Origin: an uncultured Croceitalea sp.
GTDB taxonomy: Bacteria; Bacteroidota; Bacteroidia; Flavobacteriales; Flavobacteriaceae
Length of the DNA: 36,378 nucleotides
Assembly: GCA_937959125.1 (NCBI GenBank)
Contig: CALGQU010000109.1
Coordinates: 1 to 36,378, forward strand
Direction of reading: 5' to 3'
The stretch's first letter is position 1. Each line of letters begins with the position of its first letter. The notes beneath the pieces are model-generated. The model was given only the letters and a program-made list of their open reading frames with translations, searched no databases and had not been told where the DNA came from. The translations under genes and the position numbers were made by a program. Of the stretch, positions 29,170-36,378 are shown one piece after another.

Positions 29170-31695
29170 TCACATAATGGGGCCAAAGAATATAGCGTTC
29201 ATCAACAGCTTGTTGGTACCATACCAAAACGCCCTAAAATTGGTGTTGTCCGTAAATAAGATAACCCTTCCTTTACCCATGCGTTTTGCTTTGAAAGGAA
29301 CACTGTTTTTGATCAATGTGGCATTTTCTTCAGAGATATAGCCACTTTGAAGGGGGGTATTAGTATACTGGATGGGATTGTTGTAGCTGTTTTTGTCTGG
29401 TTTTAAATAAATATTGGTGTTCCTAAACAAGGAGACGGTGTTGTTCTTGTAACCATAAGCTACTGGATGGGAACGGTCCAATATAGCTTCAAAAATAGCA
29501 CCACCGGTTACCTGGGCACCTAAAAAATCCCCTTTTTTATCAAAGGGAACATCTTTGGCGATCAGGCTATCTTCCTTGGTCTCAAAATCTAGAAACTTGT
29601 GCTTCTTGAACCAATTGGCCACGTTCCTAAAACCGATTACCGTACCCCCGTTTTTGACCCATATGGCTATTTTTTCCGCAGCTTTTTTGTCAAGAACGTT
29701 GCTGTTCCATCCGCTTGGTATAATAAGGTCCGTGTAGCTGCCCAAGTCCGTTTGGGCAAAATTACGGGTATCCAGTTTGGTGATTTTCATGCTGTAACGC
29801 GTATCAAACAAATGCCATATTTCCCCGGCATCGTATGAACGCACACCATCCCCAACCAGAATGGCTACTTTTTGTTTTTTGATGGGGTCAAAATCATTAC
29901 TGCCCAAATCAATGCCCTTGGTCAAGCCAGTCCCAACAGCGGTAATGGTAATTTTACTTTCCTTGGCAATTTGTTCCAAGAAGGCATATAATTCTTTTGG
30001 CGCTAATTTTTGGTTTTGGACAGGTATCATAATAGTGCCATAATCATAAGATTTTCCTTCCACGTTAAAGGGGGATTTGGCGGTTTTGGCCCGCAATCCC
30101 TTTTCCAAGATAGCATTCAGCGCTTTTGGGGTGTAATACTCATGCCACTCAAAAAGATAAGCATAATTGCTAAGTCCGGTTACAGAGCCTTGTAAAGTTT
30201 CCAATCCGTTGACTTTTTCCCCGGCATTTGCCAAGGAAGTAAGTGGGGCATAATCCAAATTAAAAGAAAGGGGCAATGTCCAGGCAGAGACGTCATAGAA
30301 CAAACTATCCTTAAACGAAGTTCGTGTTTCAAACATGGCATGTATCAAACGTGGGTTCTTTTGATTCAAGGGAACGATGTAACTAGTTCCTTTTTTATAG
30401 GATTTTCCACCTATTTTGGTATCCTTCCCAAGTTCATGGAACGTAATCTTGTGCCGTTCCAAAATTTCTGCCAAATGCCATGCTTTGTTGGCATCTTTGC
30501 TATCGCCAAAAATATAGCCTTTGGTTTTGTCCCTTGCGGCTTCAATTTTCATATCGCTATAAAACTTGCGCTGGTAATCCAGAATTTTGGTGCGCATATG
30601 GTATGCGGCCTCAATAGTGGAACGTGCCGTGGTCAACTGATTGCGTATGGTAAAGGGAAAGGTCAAAATCCCGTTTTCACTTTCTTGGATATGCCCCCGG
30701 GAACTTCCTTGTTCAAAAAGGATCCCTATACTACCGTTTACATCTGGAAAAGTGGAACCCTTACCGTAATAATAATCGTCGTAATTCTCTTCTGAATAGT
30801 ATAAGGATCCAATGTTGTCCAATGCTTTGGCATGATAGGTGCCCATCTCGGCGGTGAGTTCTTGGTTTATTTTTGGGGTTAGCGGATTTACCCGCGAAGG
30901 CTCCCCGGGTTGAAAAAAGAACGTGGAATTGGTTCCCATTTCATGATGGTCCGTAAGGATGTTGGGCAACCACTTGTGAAATGTAGCGATACGGGCACGG
31001 CTTTCCGGAAGCTGCACCGGCAACCAATCCCGGTTCATATCAAACCAATAATGGTTGGTGCGACCTCCTGGCCAAACCTCTGTATATTCCCTGTCGTTCC
31101 CATCCGGGTTTAGGTGGATGCTTCTATTGGTATTGGCCCAATAGGCAAAACGCTGCAATCCATCCGGATTAAAACTGGGGTCCAATAAAATGACCATATT
31201 GTTCAGCATATCCTCAATTTCCGACCCTTGCGCAGCAGCTAAGTAATAGGCATAGGCCAAAGCGGCATTGGAACCACTGGGTTCATTGCCATGAATGGAA
31301 AAACCTTGGTAGACCACTATGGGCATTGTAGCGGTATCCAAACCCGCTGAACCATTTTCACTTAAGGCAATATGGGCCTTGCGTATCCCTTCAATATTTT
31401 TATGATGCTCCGGTGTAGTAATGGTCAATAATAAAATAGGTCTCCCCTCAAAAGTCTCACCCCGGGACTCTATTTGTACACGATCACTGGCTTTGGCCAG
31501 GGTTTGCATATAAAAAACCAATTTGTCATGGGTAACATGCCATTCGCCCACTTCATGCCCAATGACATCCGCTGGTTTGGGGATTGCGGGGTCATAACTT
31601 GTGTTTTGGGGAAGGTAATACTCCAAGCTAACCTTTTCTTGTGCCACCGCAAGGGAGCTAAATACCAATAGGGCGAATAGGATGCTTTTTTTCAT
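29170..31695 (-). CDS. Secreted M14 family zinc carboxypeptidase
   Basis: An 841-residue secreted protein (signal peptide ILFALLVFSSLAVAQ). Residues 55-380 form the M14 domain: zinc ligands in FSIHGNEPSG (H-x-x-E) and DHHEMGT, an Arg-containing FDMNRDWLP, and the catalytic Glu in ILFEQGSSRG. Residues 390-620 are an alpha/beta region of unknown type. From about 630 (KVAILVGDGVRSYDAGEIWH, then DLIIPSGW) a class-I glutamine-amidotransferase-like domain follows, probably non-catalytic. Such long two-domain M14 proteins are common in flavobacteria and degrade external peptides. It leads the run M14-redoxin-cupin-GNAT. Confidence 0.94.
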   Translation of the reverse strand: MKKSILFALLVFSSLAVAQEKVSLEYYLPQNTSYDPAIPKPADVIGHEVGEWHVTHDKLVFYMQTLAKASDRVQIESRGETFEGRPILLLTITTPEHHKNIEGIRKAHIALSENGSAGLDTATMPIVVYQGFSIHGNEPSGSNAALAYAYYLAAAQGSEIEDMLNNMVILLDPSFNPDGLQRFAYWANTNRSIHLNPDGNDREYTEVWPGGRTNHYWFDMNRDWLPVQLPESRARIATFHKWLPNILTDHHEMGTNSTFFFQPGEPSRVNPLTPKINQELTAEMGTYHAKALDNIGSLYYSEENYDDYYYGKGSTFPDVNGSIGILFEQGSSRGHIQESENGILTFPFTIRNQLTTARSTIEAAYHMRTKILDYQRKFYSDMKIEAARDKTKGYIFGDSKDANKAWHLAEILERHKITFHELGKDTKIGGKSYKKGTSYIVPLNQKNPRLIHAMFETRTSFKDSLFYDVSAWTLPLSFNLDYAPLTSLANAGEKVNGLETLQGSVTGLSNYAYLFEWHEYYTPKALNAILEKGLRAKTAKSPFNVEGKSYDYGTIMIPVQNQKLAPKELYAFLEQIAKESKITITAVGTGLTKGIDLGSNDFDPIKKQKVAILVGDGVRSYDAGEIWHLFDTRYSMKITKLDTRNFAQTDLGSYTDLIIPSGWNSNVLDKKAAEKIAIWVKNGGTVIGFRNVANWFKKHKFLDFETKEDSLIAKDVPFDKKGDFLGAQVTGGAIFEAILDRSHPVAYGYKNNTVSLFRNTNIYLKPDKNSYNNPIQYTNTPLQSGYISEENATLIKNSVPFKAKRMGKGRVILFTDNTNFRAFWYGTNKLLMNAIFFGPIM

Positions 31696-31698
31696 AGG

Positions 31699-31724
31699 AT
31701 GTCTTTAAATTTAAGATGTCTTAA
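31699..31724 (-). promoter_or_regulatory. Palindrome and direct repeat before the M14 gene
   Basis: GATGTCTT occurs at 31699-31706 and 31715-31722, and the second copy sits in the palindrome TTAAGA-TG-TCTTAA (31711-31724). It lies right in front of the ATG and could be a regulator site. No good -7 match is visible. Confidence 0.35.
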
Positions 31725-31756
31725 AAATAAAAAACGGCCTGCGTAAACAGGCCGTT
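31723..31756 (-). terminator. Terminator of the PUR-domain gene
   Basis: A 9-bp stem (AACGGCCTG / CAGGCCGTT) with a 6-base loop, followed on the minus strand by a run of Ts. Confidence 0.85.
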
Positions 31757-31779
31757 CCATTCAACTATTTTAATTTTTT

Positions 31780-32160
31780 TTAAATGTCGTCAAAATCGAC
31801 ATCCGTAAAACTTCCGGTATCAGTGCCATTTTCCTTGGGCTCTTCCCCGTCCTCGTCTTCTTTTTTAAAGTCTTTTTGGTGCCTCTCGGAAATTACCTCG
31901 GTACCTTTTTCATCAATGATGTAGTCCATCATCTCTTCCATAATTTCCTTGAACGATTGGAAATCTTCTTTGTAAAGGTATATTTTATGTTTTTTGTAAT
32001 GGAACGACCCATCATCATGGGTGAATTTTTTGCTTTCCGTTATCGTTAAATAGTAATCTCCCGCCTTGGTGCTTCTAACATCAAAAAAATACGTTCTCCT
32101 ACCTGCCCTAAGGACTTTGGAGTATATTTCCTCCTGATCCATTAAATCTTTATCCCCCAT
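31780..32160 (-). CDS. PUR-domain DNA/RNA-binding protein (DUF3276)
   Basis: A 126-residue protein of the Bacteroidota and spirochaete PUR-alpha-like family. The single PUR repeat spans about residues 10-85: EEIYSKVLRAGRRTYFFDVRSTKAGDYYLTITESKK, then KHKIYLYKEDFQSFKEIMEEMMDYI. Bacterial PUR proteins form dimers and bind single- and double-stranded nucleic acid. The tail (residues 95-126) is acidic and disordered. The gene has its own terminator and an unusual hairpin-rich leader (32185-32280), which could be a site of autoregulation by this nucleic-acid-binding protein. Confidence 0.94.
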   Translation of the reverse strand: MGDKDLMDQEEIYSKVLRAGRRTYFFDVRSTKAGDYYLTITESKKFTHDDGSFHYKKHKIYLYKEDFQSFKEIMEEMMDYIIDEKGTEVISERHQKDFKKEDEDGEEPKENGTDTGSFTDVDFDDI

Positions 32161-32184
32161 ATGGTCTAGTGTTCTATAGTTTTA

Positions 32185-32280
32185 CTCGATAATCGAGACA
32201 TACAATTCGAAAGTGTCTCCTGAACGGTATTTACTTTAAAAGAGTACCCCTAGGGCTTTCCTAGAGACTGTTTACCGTTC
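32185..32280 (-). promoter_or_regulatory. Structured leader of the PUR-domain gene
   Basis: Read on the minus strand, three inverted repeats precede the ATG at 32160. A: GAACGGTA (32273-32280) with TACCGTTC (32222-32229), closing a 59-base element that contains the hairpin CTAGG-AAAGC-CCTAG (32250-32264). B: GAGACA (32214-32219) with TGTCTC (32195-32200). C: CTCGA with TCGAG (32185-32197). Arms of B and C overlap at 32195-32197, so they exclude each other. The element may be a regulatory RNA; no family is recognised. A motif TACATTTTTG (about 32291-32300) upstream might be the promoter. Confidence 0.45.
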
Positions 32281-32329
32281 TTTATTCCTTCAAAAATGTA
32301 AAAAAAAACCTAATTCAGCAACTTTTTGG

Positions 32330-34078
32330 TCAATCTTTCTCGCTCAACTGGTCCAAGTAGAGTTGCTTATAGTAACCCTCTACATTGTTCAGTTCCCTAT
32401 GGGTTCCTTCTTGGAGGATTCGCCCGTTTTCAAGCACTAAAATCTTATCGGCGTTCTTTGCAGAAGACACCCTATGGCTTACGATCAGTGTTGTTTTGTC
32501 TTGGGAAGCTGATTTTAAGTTCTTTAAAATTTCCTCTTCGGTTTCCGTATCCACGGCAGAAAGGCAATCGTCAAAAAGATAGATGACCGGGTCCTTGATC
32601 AAGGCCCGGGCTATGGAAACCCGTTGCTTTTGTCCACCGCTTAGGGTGATGCCCCGTTCCCCTAAAATCGTTTTGTACTGTTTTGAAAATTCCATGATGT
32701 TCCCATGGACCACGGCATTTTTGGCTACGGCAACAATTTCTTCCAAAGAAGCATCTTCCTTACCAAAGCGTATGTTGTTCTCTATAGTGTCAGAGAACAA
32801 GAATGCATCTTGTGGCACGGCACCAATGCTACTACGTAAACTATTTAGGTTTACTTTTTTTATGGATTGCCCATCCAGTTCAACGGTTCCTTTGGTAACA
32901 TCATAAAGGCGGGCCACCAAATCCAAGATCGTAGATTTTCCTGAGCCGGTCTTACCCAAAATAGCTAAGGTTTCCCCGGGTTTTATAGTAAAAGAAATGT
33001 TCTTTAAGGCTTCAATATTGGTGTCCTCGTAGGTAAAAGAAACATTTTTAAAGGCTATTTGACCATGGATTTTGGAGGGGATATCCGCTTCGTTTTTAAT
33101 GCTAGGTTGCTCCTTCAAGAATTCGTTGATTCTTTTTTGTGAGGCTTCCGCACGTTGCACAATAGAAGTTAGCCATCCTACCACGGCCACGGGCCAGGTG
33201 AGCATGTTTACATACAAAATAAACTCTGCGATGACCCCAAGGCTTACTTCGCCATTAATGTATTGTTTACCTCCAATATAGATGACAAAAATATTGCTGA
33301 CGCCTATGAGCAAAATCATAAGTGGAAAAAACCATGCATTGACCTTTGCCAAGTCCATACTGGTGTCCTTTCCTTTTTGTGCCAAGCCTACAAGTTCTTG
33401 GTTAATCCTACCCTCCAAGGTGTATGCCTTAATTACGGATACGCCTGAAAAGGATTCTTGTGCAAAAGTGGATAAGGTAGAAAGGTATTCCTGGACTTTG
33501 GTACTCCGTTTATGGATAATTTTACTGATTTGGTATATGAGTACGGATAAAATAGGCAAGGGGATTAGGGTATAGAATGCTATGGTTGGTGCTTTGATGA
33601 ACATTAAGGGAACAAGACAACAAAACAAGGTCAACGCATTGATACCGTACATGACCGCTGGACCACCGTATAAACGTACCTGGGTAACATCTTCACTAAT
33701 ACGATTCATTAAATCCCCGATCCTATTGCGCTTGTAAAAGTTGAGGTTCAAAAATTGATAGTGGTCGAACACTTCATTTTTTAAATCATATTCAATATAA
33801 CGGGAAACATTGATAATGGTCTGGCGCATTAAAAATGTAAACAGACCAGAAAGCAATGCCGCGCCAATAATGATCAAGATGTATTCAAAAAGTAGCTGTT
33901 CAGATTGGTCACGGCCAATTTCATTAACCGATAGTTTTTTTACAATGTCTATGGACTTACCCACATAAGACGGCATAATAAGTGAAAAGATACGGGCCAC
34001 TATGGTAATCAAAATTCCAAGTAGGATTTTAAAGCGGTATTTTTTAAAATATTTATTTAAATGCCGTAATTCTTTCAT
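32330..34078 (-). CDS. ABC exporter half (type IV, MdlA/BmrC-like)
   Basis: A 582-residue permease-ATPase. Residues 1-310 carry six membrane helices (FKILLGILITIVARIFSLI, then ISRYIEYDL and EVFDHYQFLN coupling segments). Residues 335-575 are the nucleotide-binding domain: Walker A GKTGSGKST, signature LSGGQKQRVSIARAL, and Walker B VIYLFDDCLSAVD, in which the catalytic Glu is replaced by Asp. The Asp is typical of the degenerate-site partner in heterodimeric exporters such as MdlA or BmrC, yet no second half lies next to it in this window. Likely a lipid or drug exporter. It has a full-consensus promoter. Confidence 0.93.
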   Translation of the reverse strand: MKELRHLNKYFKKYRFKILLGILITIVARIFSLIMPSYVGKSIDIVKKLSVNEIGRDQSEQLLFEYILIIIGAALLSGLFTFLMRQTIINVSRYIEYDLKNEVFDHYQFLNLNFYKRNRIGDLMNRISEDVTQVRLYGGPAVMYGINALTLFCCLVPLMFIKAPTIAFYTLIPLPILSVLIYQISKIIHKRSTKVQEYLSTLSTFAQESFSGVSVIKAYTLEGRINQELVGLAQKGKDTSMDLAKVNAWFFPLMILLIGVSNIFVIYIGGKQYINGEVSLGVIAEFILYVNMLTWPVAVVGWLTSIVQRAEASQKRINEFLKEQPSIKNEADIPSKIHGQIAFKNVSFTYEDTNIEALKNISFTIKPGETLAILGKTGSGKSTILDLVARLYDVTKGTVELDGQSIKKVNLNSLRSSIGAVPQDAFLFSDTIENNIRFGKEDASLEEIVAVAKNAVVHGNIMEFSKQYKTILGERGITLSGGQKQRVSIARALIKDPVIYLFDDCLSAVDTETEEEILKNLKSASQDKTTLIVSHRVSSAKNADKILVLENGRILQEGTHRELNNVEGYYKQLYLDQLSEKD

Positions 34079-34109
34079 AAATACAGGTAGTCCGTTCTAT
34101 TTTAAAAGC

Positions 34110-34138
34110 CAAAGATATGCCTTTGCCCGTGAAAGCAA
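34110..34138 (-). promoter_or_regulatory. Full-consensus promoter of the ABC exporter gene
   Basis: On the minus strand, TTG (34138-34136), an 18-base spacer and TATCTTTG (34117-34110), about 30 bases before the ATG. Confidence 0.65.
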
Positions 34139-34174
34139 TGTTATAAAACCGATAAGAAGATCGATCACCATAGG

Positions 34175-34201
34175 TTGGCTTAAAATATAAGCTTACTTTT
34201 G
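34175..34201 (+). promoter_or_regulatory. Promoter of the nusB-DUF1573-yajC unit
   Basis: TTG at 34175-34177, a 16-base spacer and TACTTTTG at 34194-34201, a full -7 match, 40 bases before the nusB ATG. Confidence 0.55.
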
Positions 34202-34241
34202 CCATCGTAAAAAAAGACCAACCTTTAAAAGTTCTTTGTTC

Positions 34242-35186
34242 ATGCTTACTAGAAGGCATATTAGGGTAAAGGTGATGCAATGCATCTATGCATTGATACA
34301 GTCCCAAGATGATTCTCTTGAAAAACAGGAAAAGTTTTTAAAAGTCAGTATAGAGAACATGTACAATCTGTACCTTTCTATGCTTAGCCTGTTGATGGAA
34401 ATACATAAACTGGCAGAAAAGCATGTTTCCCATTCCACTAAAAAGTATCTGGCAGATGCGGAGAGTTATCCGGATACGTCTAAATTTATCCATAATGCAG
34501 TCTTGCAGCAATTGGTGGACAATCCCTCTTTAAAGGAAGAATTGTCCAAAAGAAAAATTGACCACTGGTATTTGAACGAGGAGTATGTCAAGATTATCTA
34601 TAAGGATATTGTGGATAGTGATGCCTACGGGCGTTACATGAATGCGACGACCAAGGATTATAAGGAAGATGCGGACCTCATCATACAGCTGTACAAGGAG
34701 TGTATCGCTCCCAACGAAAAAATTTACGATTATTTTGAGGACGATAAGTTAACATGGGTGGATGATATCCCTATCGTAAACACTTTTTTGGTCAAACGTT
34801 TTAAAAAGGCCTCGCCGGAAGTGATGCCCACTTTTTTCTTGCCCAAATTGTTAAAAGATGAGCAAGATTTGGTCTATGCTAAGCAACTACTGACCAAAAC
34901 CCTACTTAACAATGCGCAATGGGAAAAGGAAATTGAGGGAAAAACACCCAATTGGGACAAAGACCGAATTGCGGAAATCGATTACATTTTACTTAAAATG
35001 GCCATTTGCGAGCTTTTGAACTTTCCTTCAATACCTGAAAAGGTCACCATAAATGAATATCTGGAGATTGCCAAAGAATACTCCACACCCAAAAGCAGTA
35101 TTTTTATCAATGGTATTTTGGATAAATTGGTAAAGGAATATAAGGCTTCCGGTAAATTGAATAAAATGGGACGGGGGCTTCTTTAA
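34242..35186 (+). CDS. nusB: Transcription antitermination protein NusB
   Basis: A 314-residue NusB. The N-terminal RRHIRVKVMQCIYAL is the characteristic start, and the C-terminal core holds NWDKDRIAEIDYILLKMAICELLNFPSIPEKVTINEYLEIAKEYS-type motifs (shown here in part) followed by FINGILDKLV. The middle is about 130 residues longer than in E. coli NusB, as in other Bacteroidota. NusB pairs with NusE (S10) in rRNA antitermination. The start is the ATG at 34242; a TTG six bases earlier is less likely. Confidence 0.94.
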   Translation: MLTRRHIRVKVMQCIYALIQSQDDSLEKQEKFLKVSIENMYNLYLSMLSLLMEIHKLAEKHVSHSTKKYLADAESYPDTSKFIHNAVLQQLVDNPSLKEELSKRKIDHWYLNEEYVKIIYKDIVDSDAYGRYMNATTKDYKEDADLIIQLYKECIAPNEKIYDYFEDDKLTWVDDIPIVNTFLVKRFKKASPEVMPTFFLPKLLKDEQDLVYAKQLLTKTLLNNAQWEKEIEGKTPNWDKDRIAEIDYILLKMAICELLNFPSIPEKVTINEYLEIAKEYSTPKSSIFINGILDKLVKEYKASGKLNKMGRGLL

Positions 35187-35208
35187 TACATCTAATCAAT
35201 GAAATCCT

Positions 35209-35216
35209 TATTTTTG
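35209..35216 (+). promoter_or_regulatory. -7 promoter element of the DUF1573 gene
   Basis: TATTTTTG, a full match to TAnnTTTG, 17 bases before the ATG at 35234. It suggests that DUF1573-yajC can also be transcribed without nusB. Confidence 0.5.
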
Positions 35217-35233
35217 TAAAAACAATTAATACA

Positions 35234-35713
35234 ATGAAGAGAATAGGTATAATTTTAAGTGCAGTGGTACTTCTTACAGGTTTCACTGCTTGTAAAGACA
35301 AAGCAGCGTTAAAAGTTAATACGGAAAACGTGGAAGTGGCATCCAATAGGGATGAGGTTTCCAAGAAACTTCCGGTCATGTCTTTTGACAAATCCGAGCA
35401 TGATTTTGGGCAGATTGTCCAAGGGACCCCTCAGGAGACCGTGTTTACGTTTACCAATACCGGTGATGCCCCGTTGATCATCACGGACGCAAAAAGTAGC
35501 TGTGGCTGTACTGTGCCAGATTATCCAAAGAATACGCCAATTGCACCTGGGGCTACTGGGGAATTGGTAGTTAAGTTTAACGGATCTGGGCAAAACCAAG
35601 TAACCAAAACAGTGACCGTAACGGCCAATACCCAAAAAGGTTCGGAATTGTTGCGCATTAAAGCATTTGTGAACCCTAAAGGTGCTGCTCCTGCCGGACC
35701 AGTAAAGAGCTAA
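35234..35713 (+). CDS. DUF1573 lipoprotein
   Basis: A 159-residue lipoprotein (lipobox TGFTAC, Cys at about residue 20) followed by an immunoglobulin-like DUF1573 domain: FDKSEHDFGQI, VFTFTNTGDAPLIITDAKSSCGCTVP, and PGATGELVVKFN. The CGC in the SSCGCTVP motif is the conserved feature. The function is unknown; members are envelope proteins. The location between nusB and yajC is conserved in Bacteroidota as I remember it. Confidence 0.93.
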   Translation: MKRIGIILSAVVLLTGFTACKDKAALKVNTENVEVASNRDEVSKKLPVMSFDKSEHDFGQIVQGTPQETVFTFTNTGDAPLIITDAKSSCGCTVPDYPKNTPIAPGATGELVVKFNGSGQNQVTKTVTVTANTQKGSELLRIKAFVNPKGAAPAGPVKS

Positions 35714-35720
35714 GATTTTT

Positions 35721-36011
35721 ATGGAAGGATTAGGACAGTTTTTTCCGCTTATTTTGATTTTTGTGGTAGCGTATTTTTTTATGATACGCCCGCAGATGAA
35801 GCGACAGAAGGATGAAAAGAAATTTGCCGAGGCGTTAAAGAAAGGCGATAAGGTAATTACTAAAAGCGGAATGCACGGTAAGGTCGTTGAGCTTTACGAT
35901 AAGGACAACTCTTGTATTATAGAGACCATGGCCGGTAAGCTCAAGTTTGATCGTAGTGCCATCTCCATGGAAGGGAGCAGAAAACTGAACCCCGTTCCTG
36001 CAAAAAAGTAG
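35721..36011 (+). CDS. yajC: Preprotein translocase subunit YajC
   Basis: A 96-residue YajC. One membrane helix (FFPLILIFVVAYFFMIRP) is followed by the cytoplasmic motif QMKRQKDEKKFAEALKKGDKVITKSGMHGKVVEL, which defines the family. YajC joins SecD and SecF next to the SecYEG channel. It follows the DUF1573 gene by seven bases and is closed by a strong terminator; the ybbR and coaE genes that often follow in relatives are not seen here. Confidence 0.96.
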   Translation: MEGLGQFFPLILIFVVAYFFMIRPQMKRQKDEKKFAEALKKGDKVITKSGMHGKVVELYDKDNSCIIETMAGKLKFDRSAISMEGSRKLNPVPAKK

Positions 36012-36034
36012 CGTTGGATTTTATAACGTATTTG

Positions 36035-36063
36035 AAAGCACCTGCAAAGCAGGTGCTTTTTTA
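36035..36063 (+). terminator. Rho-independent terminator after yajC
   Basis: An 11-bp perfect stem (AAAGCACCTGC / GCAGGTGCTTT) with a 3-base loop and a T-tract. Confidence 0.88.
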
Positions 36064-36121
36064 TGAGTGAAACTCAATTTTAGAAGTGCCAAGACGTACT
36101 TAAAATTGATACGTTGAACTG

Positions 36122-36145
36122 ATCCCGCTTTTTCAGCGGGATTTT
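36122..36145. terminator. Second hairpin between convergent genes
   Basis: An 8-bp stem (ATCCCGCT / AGCGGGAT) with a 5-base loop and a short T-run on the plus strand. It may back up the yajC terminator; on the minus strand it lacks a T-tract. Confidence 0.5.
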
Positions 36146-36211
36146 GGTAGGAATTTCAACTTGGGTATGGATTTTTTGAAAGCCCTGGAGCTTGCGTTAA
36201 GGCCCTTACCG

Positions 36212-36378
36212 TTACCGATATTTATCATTTAAACCTTTGCCCTCTAAAATCAAGGGTTTTATTTTTTTCAGGCGGTTGTGTTTGGTTTTTTCTTGTTTGG
36301 CTTCCGAAATATATTCCGAGTACTCATTTTGCTTATATGGGGTTAGTGACTTAAAAGCACTTTCCAAAGCAGGGTCTG
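36212..36378 (-). CDS. C-terminal fragment of a YdeI/OmdA-family protein (cut by window edge)
   Basis: The last 54 residues of a protein whose start lies beyond the right edge. The frame gives ALESAFKSLTPYKQNEY, then EYISEAKQEKTKHNRLKKI and the end LILEGKGLNDKYR, matching the C-terminal region of the YdeI/OmdA (bacteriocin-protection-like) family. The function is not well established. The stop is TAA at 36214-36212. The gene is not broken as far as can be seen, only truncated by the window. Confidence 0.8.
   Translation of the reverse strand, partial: DPALESAFKSLTPYKQNEYSEYISEAKQEKTKHNRLKKIKPLILEGKGLNDKYR

Overview
The window is ordinary chromosomal DNA from a marine-type member of the Flavobacteriaceae (Bacteroidota); I lean towards the Maribacter/Zobellia/Arenibacter neighbourhood without being able to fix the genus. 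Supporting signs are moderately AT-rich DNA, many lipoproteins, families largely confined to this phylum (DUF3276/PUR, DUF4920, DUF1684, DUF6268, a long NusB of over 300 residues, a fused cyclophilin-FKBP), and repeated promoters of the Bacteroidota type (TTG, 16-18 bases, TAnnTTTG). No rRNA, tRNA, insertion sequence, prophage or CRISPR array was found.

Layout. 1-6.7 kb: a hypothetical helical protein, an Lrp/AsnC regulator, a secreted alpha/beta-hydrolase-like protein that has lost its nucleophile, a DJ-1-like lipoprotein, an Xre-RES toxin-antitoxin pair, an ASCH lipoprotein, a DUF1684 lipoprotein and an outer-membrane porin. 6.8-8.4 kb: the nitrogen module glnK-amt (minus strand), with the porin just downstream. 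8.7-10 kb: fluoride channel FluC with a 59-residue membrane protein, another small membrane protein, and a MazG-like pyrophosphohydrolase. 10-13.4 kb: ilvE, a DUF4920 protein overlapping mnmD, and a TIGR01777 epimerase. 13.6-15.3 kb: grpE-dnaJ, followed by a candidate small RNA. 15.7-20.9 kb: a tight five-gene operon (NatA/NatB-like ABC exporter, MscS channel, DUF6268 outer-membrane protein, HTH-less NtrC-type response regulator). 21.7-26.3 kb: PPK2 with an M28 peptidase, a GH26-like glycosidase and the immunophilin fusion. 26.4-32.2 kb: a 27-residue micro-protein, a cold-shock protein, a DinB protein, the M14 peptidase-redoxin-cupin-GNAT run, and the PUR protein with a structured leader. 32.3-36.4 kb: an ABC exporter half, nusB-DUF1573-yajC, and the C-terminal end of an OmdA/YdeI-type gene cut by the window edge.

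The genes are mostly housekeeping. The least explained items are: (i) two related tiny membrane proteins at 9077-9256 and 26446-26529, both on the minus strand and too short for ordinary gene calling, with 14 of their first 24 residues identical; (ii) an intergenic unit at 15287-15404 with promoter, 5' hairpin and terminator but no ORF, which looks like a small RNA of about 85 nt; (iii) mutually exclusive hairpins in the leader of the PUR-domain gene; and (iv) the envelope operon 15680-20924 that ends in a response regulator without a DNA-binding domain.

All calls come from reading the sequence and from memory of protein families. No database search was run.
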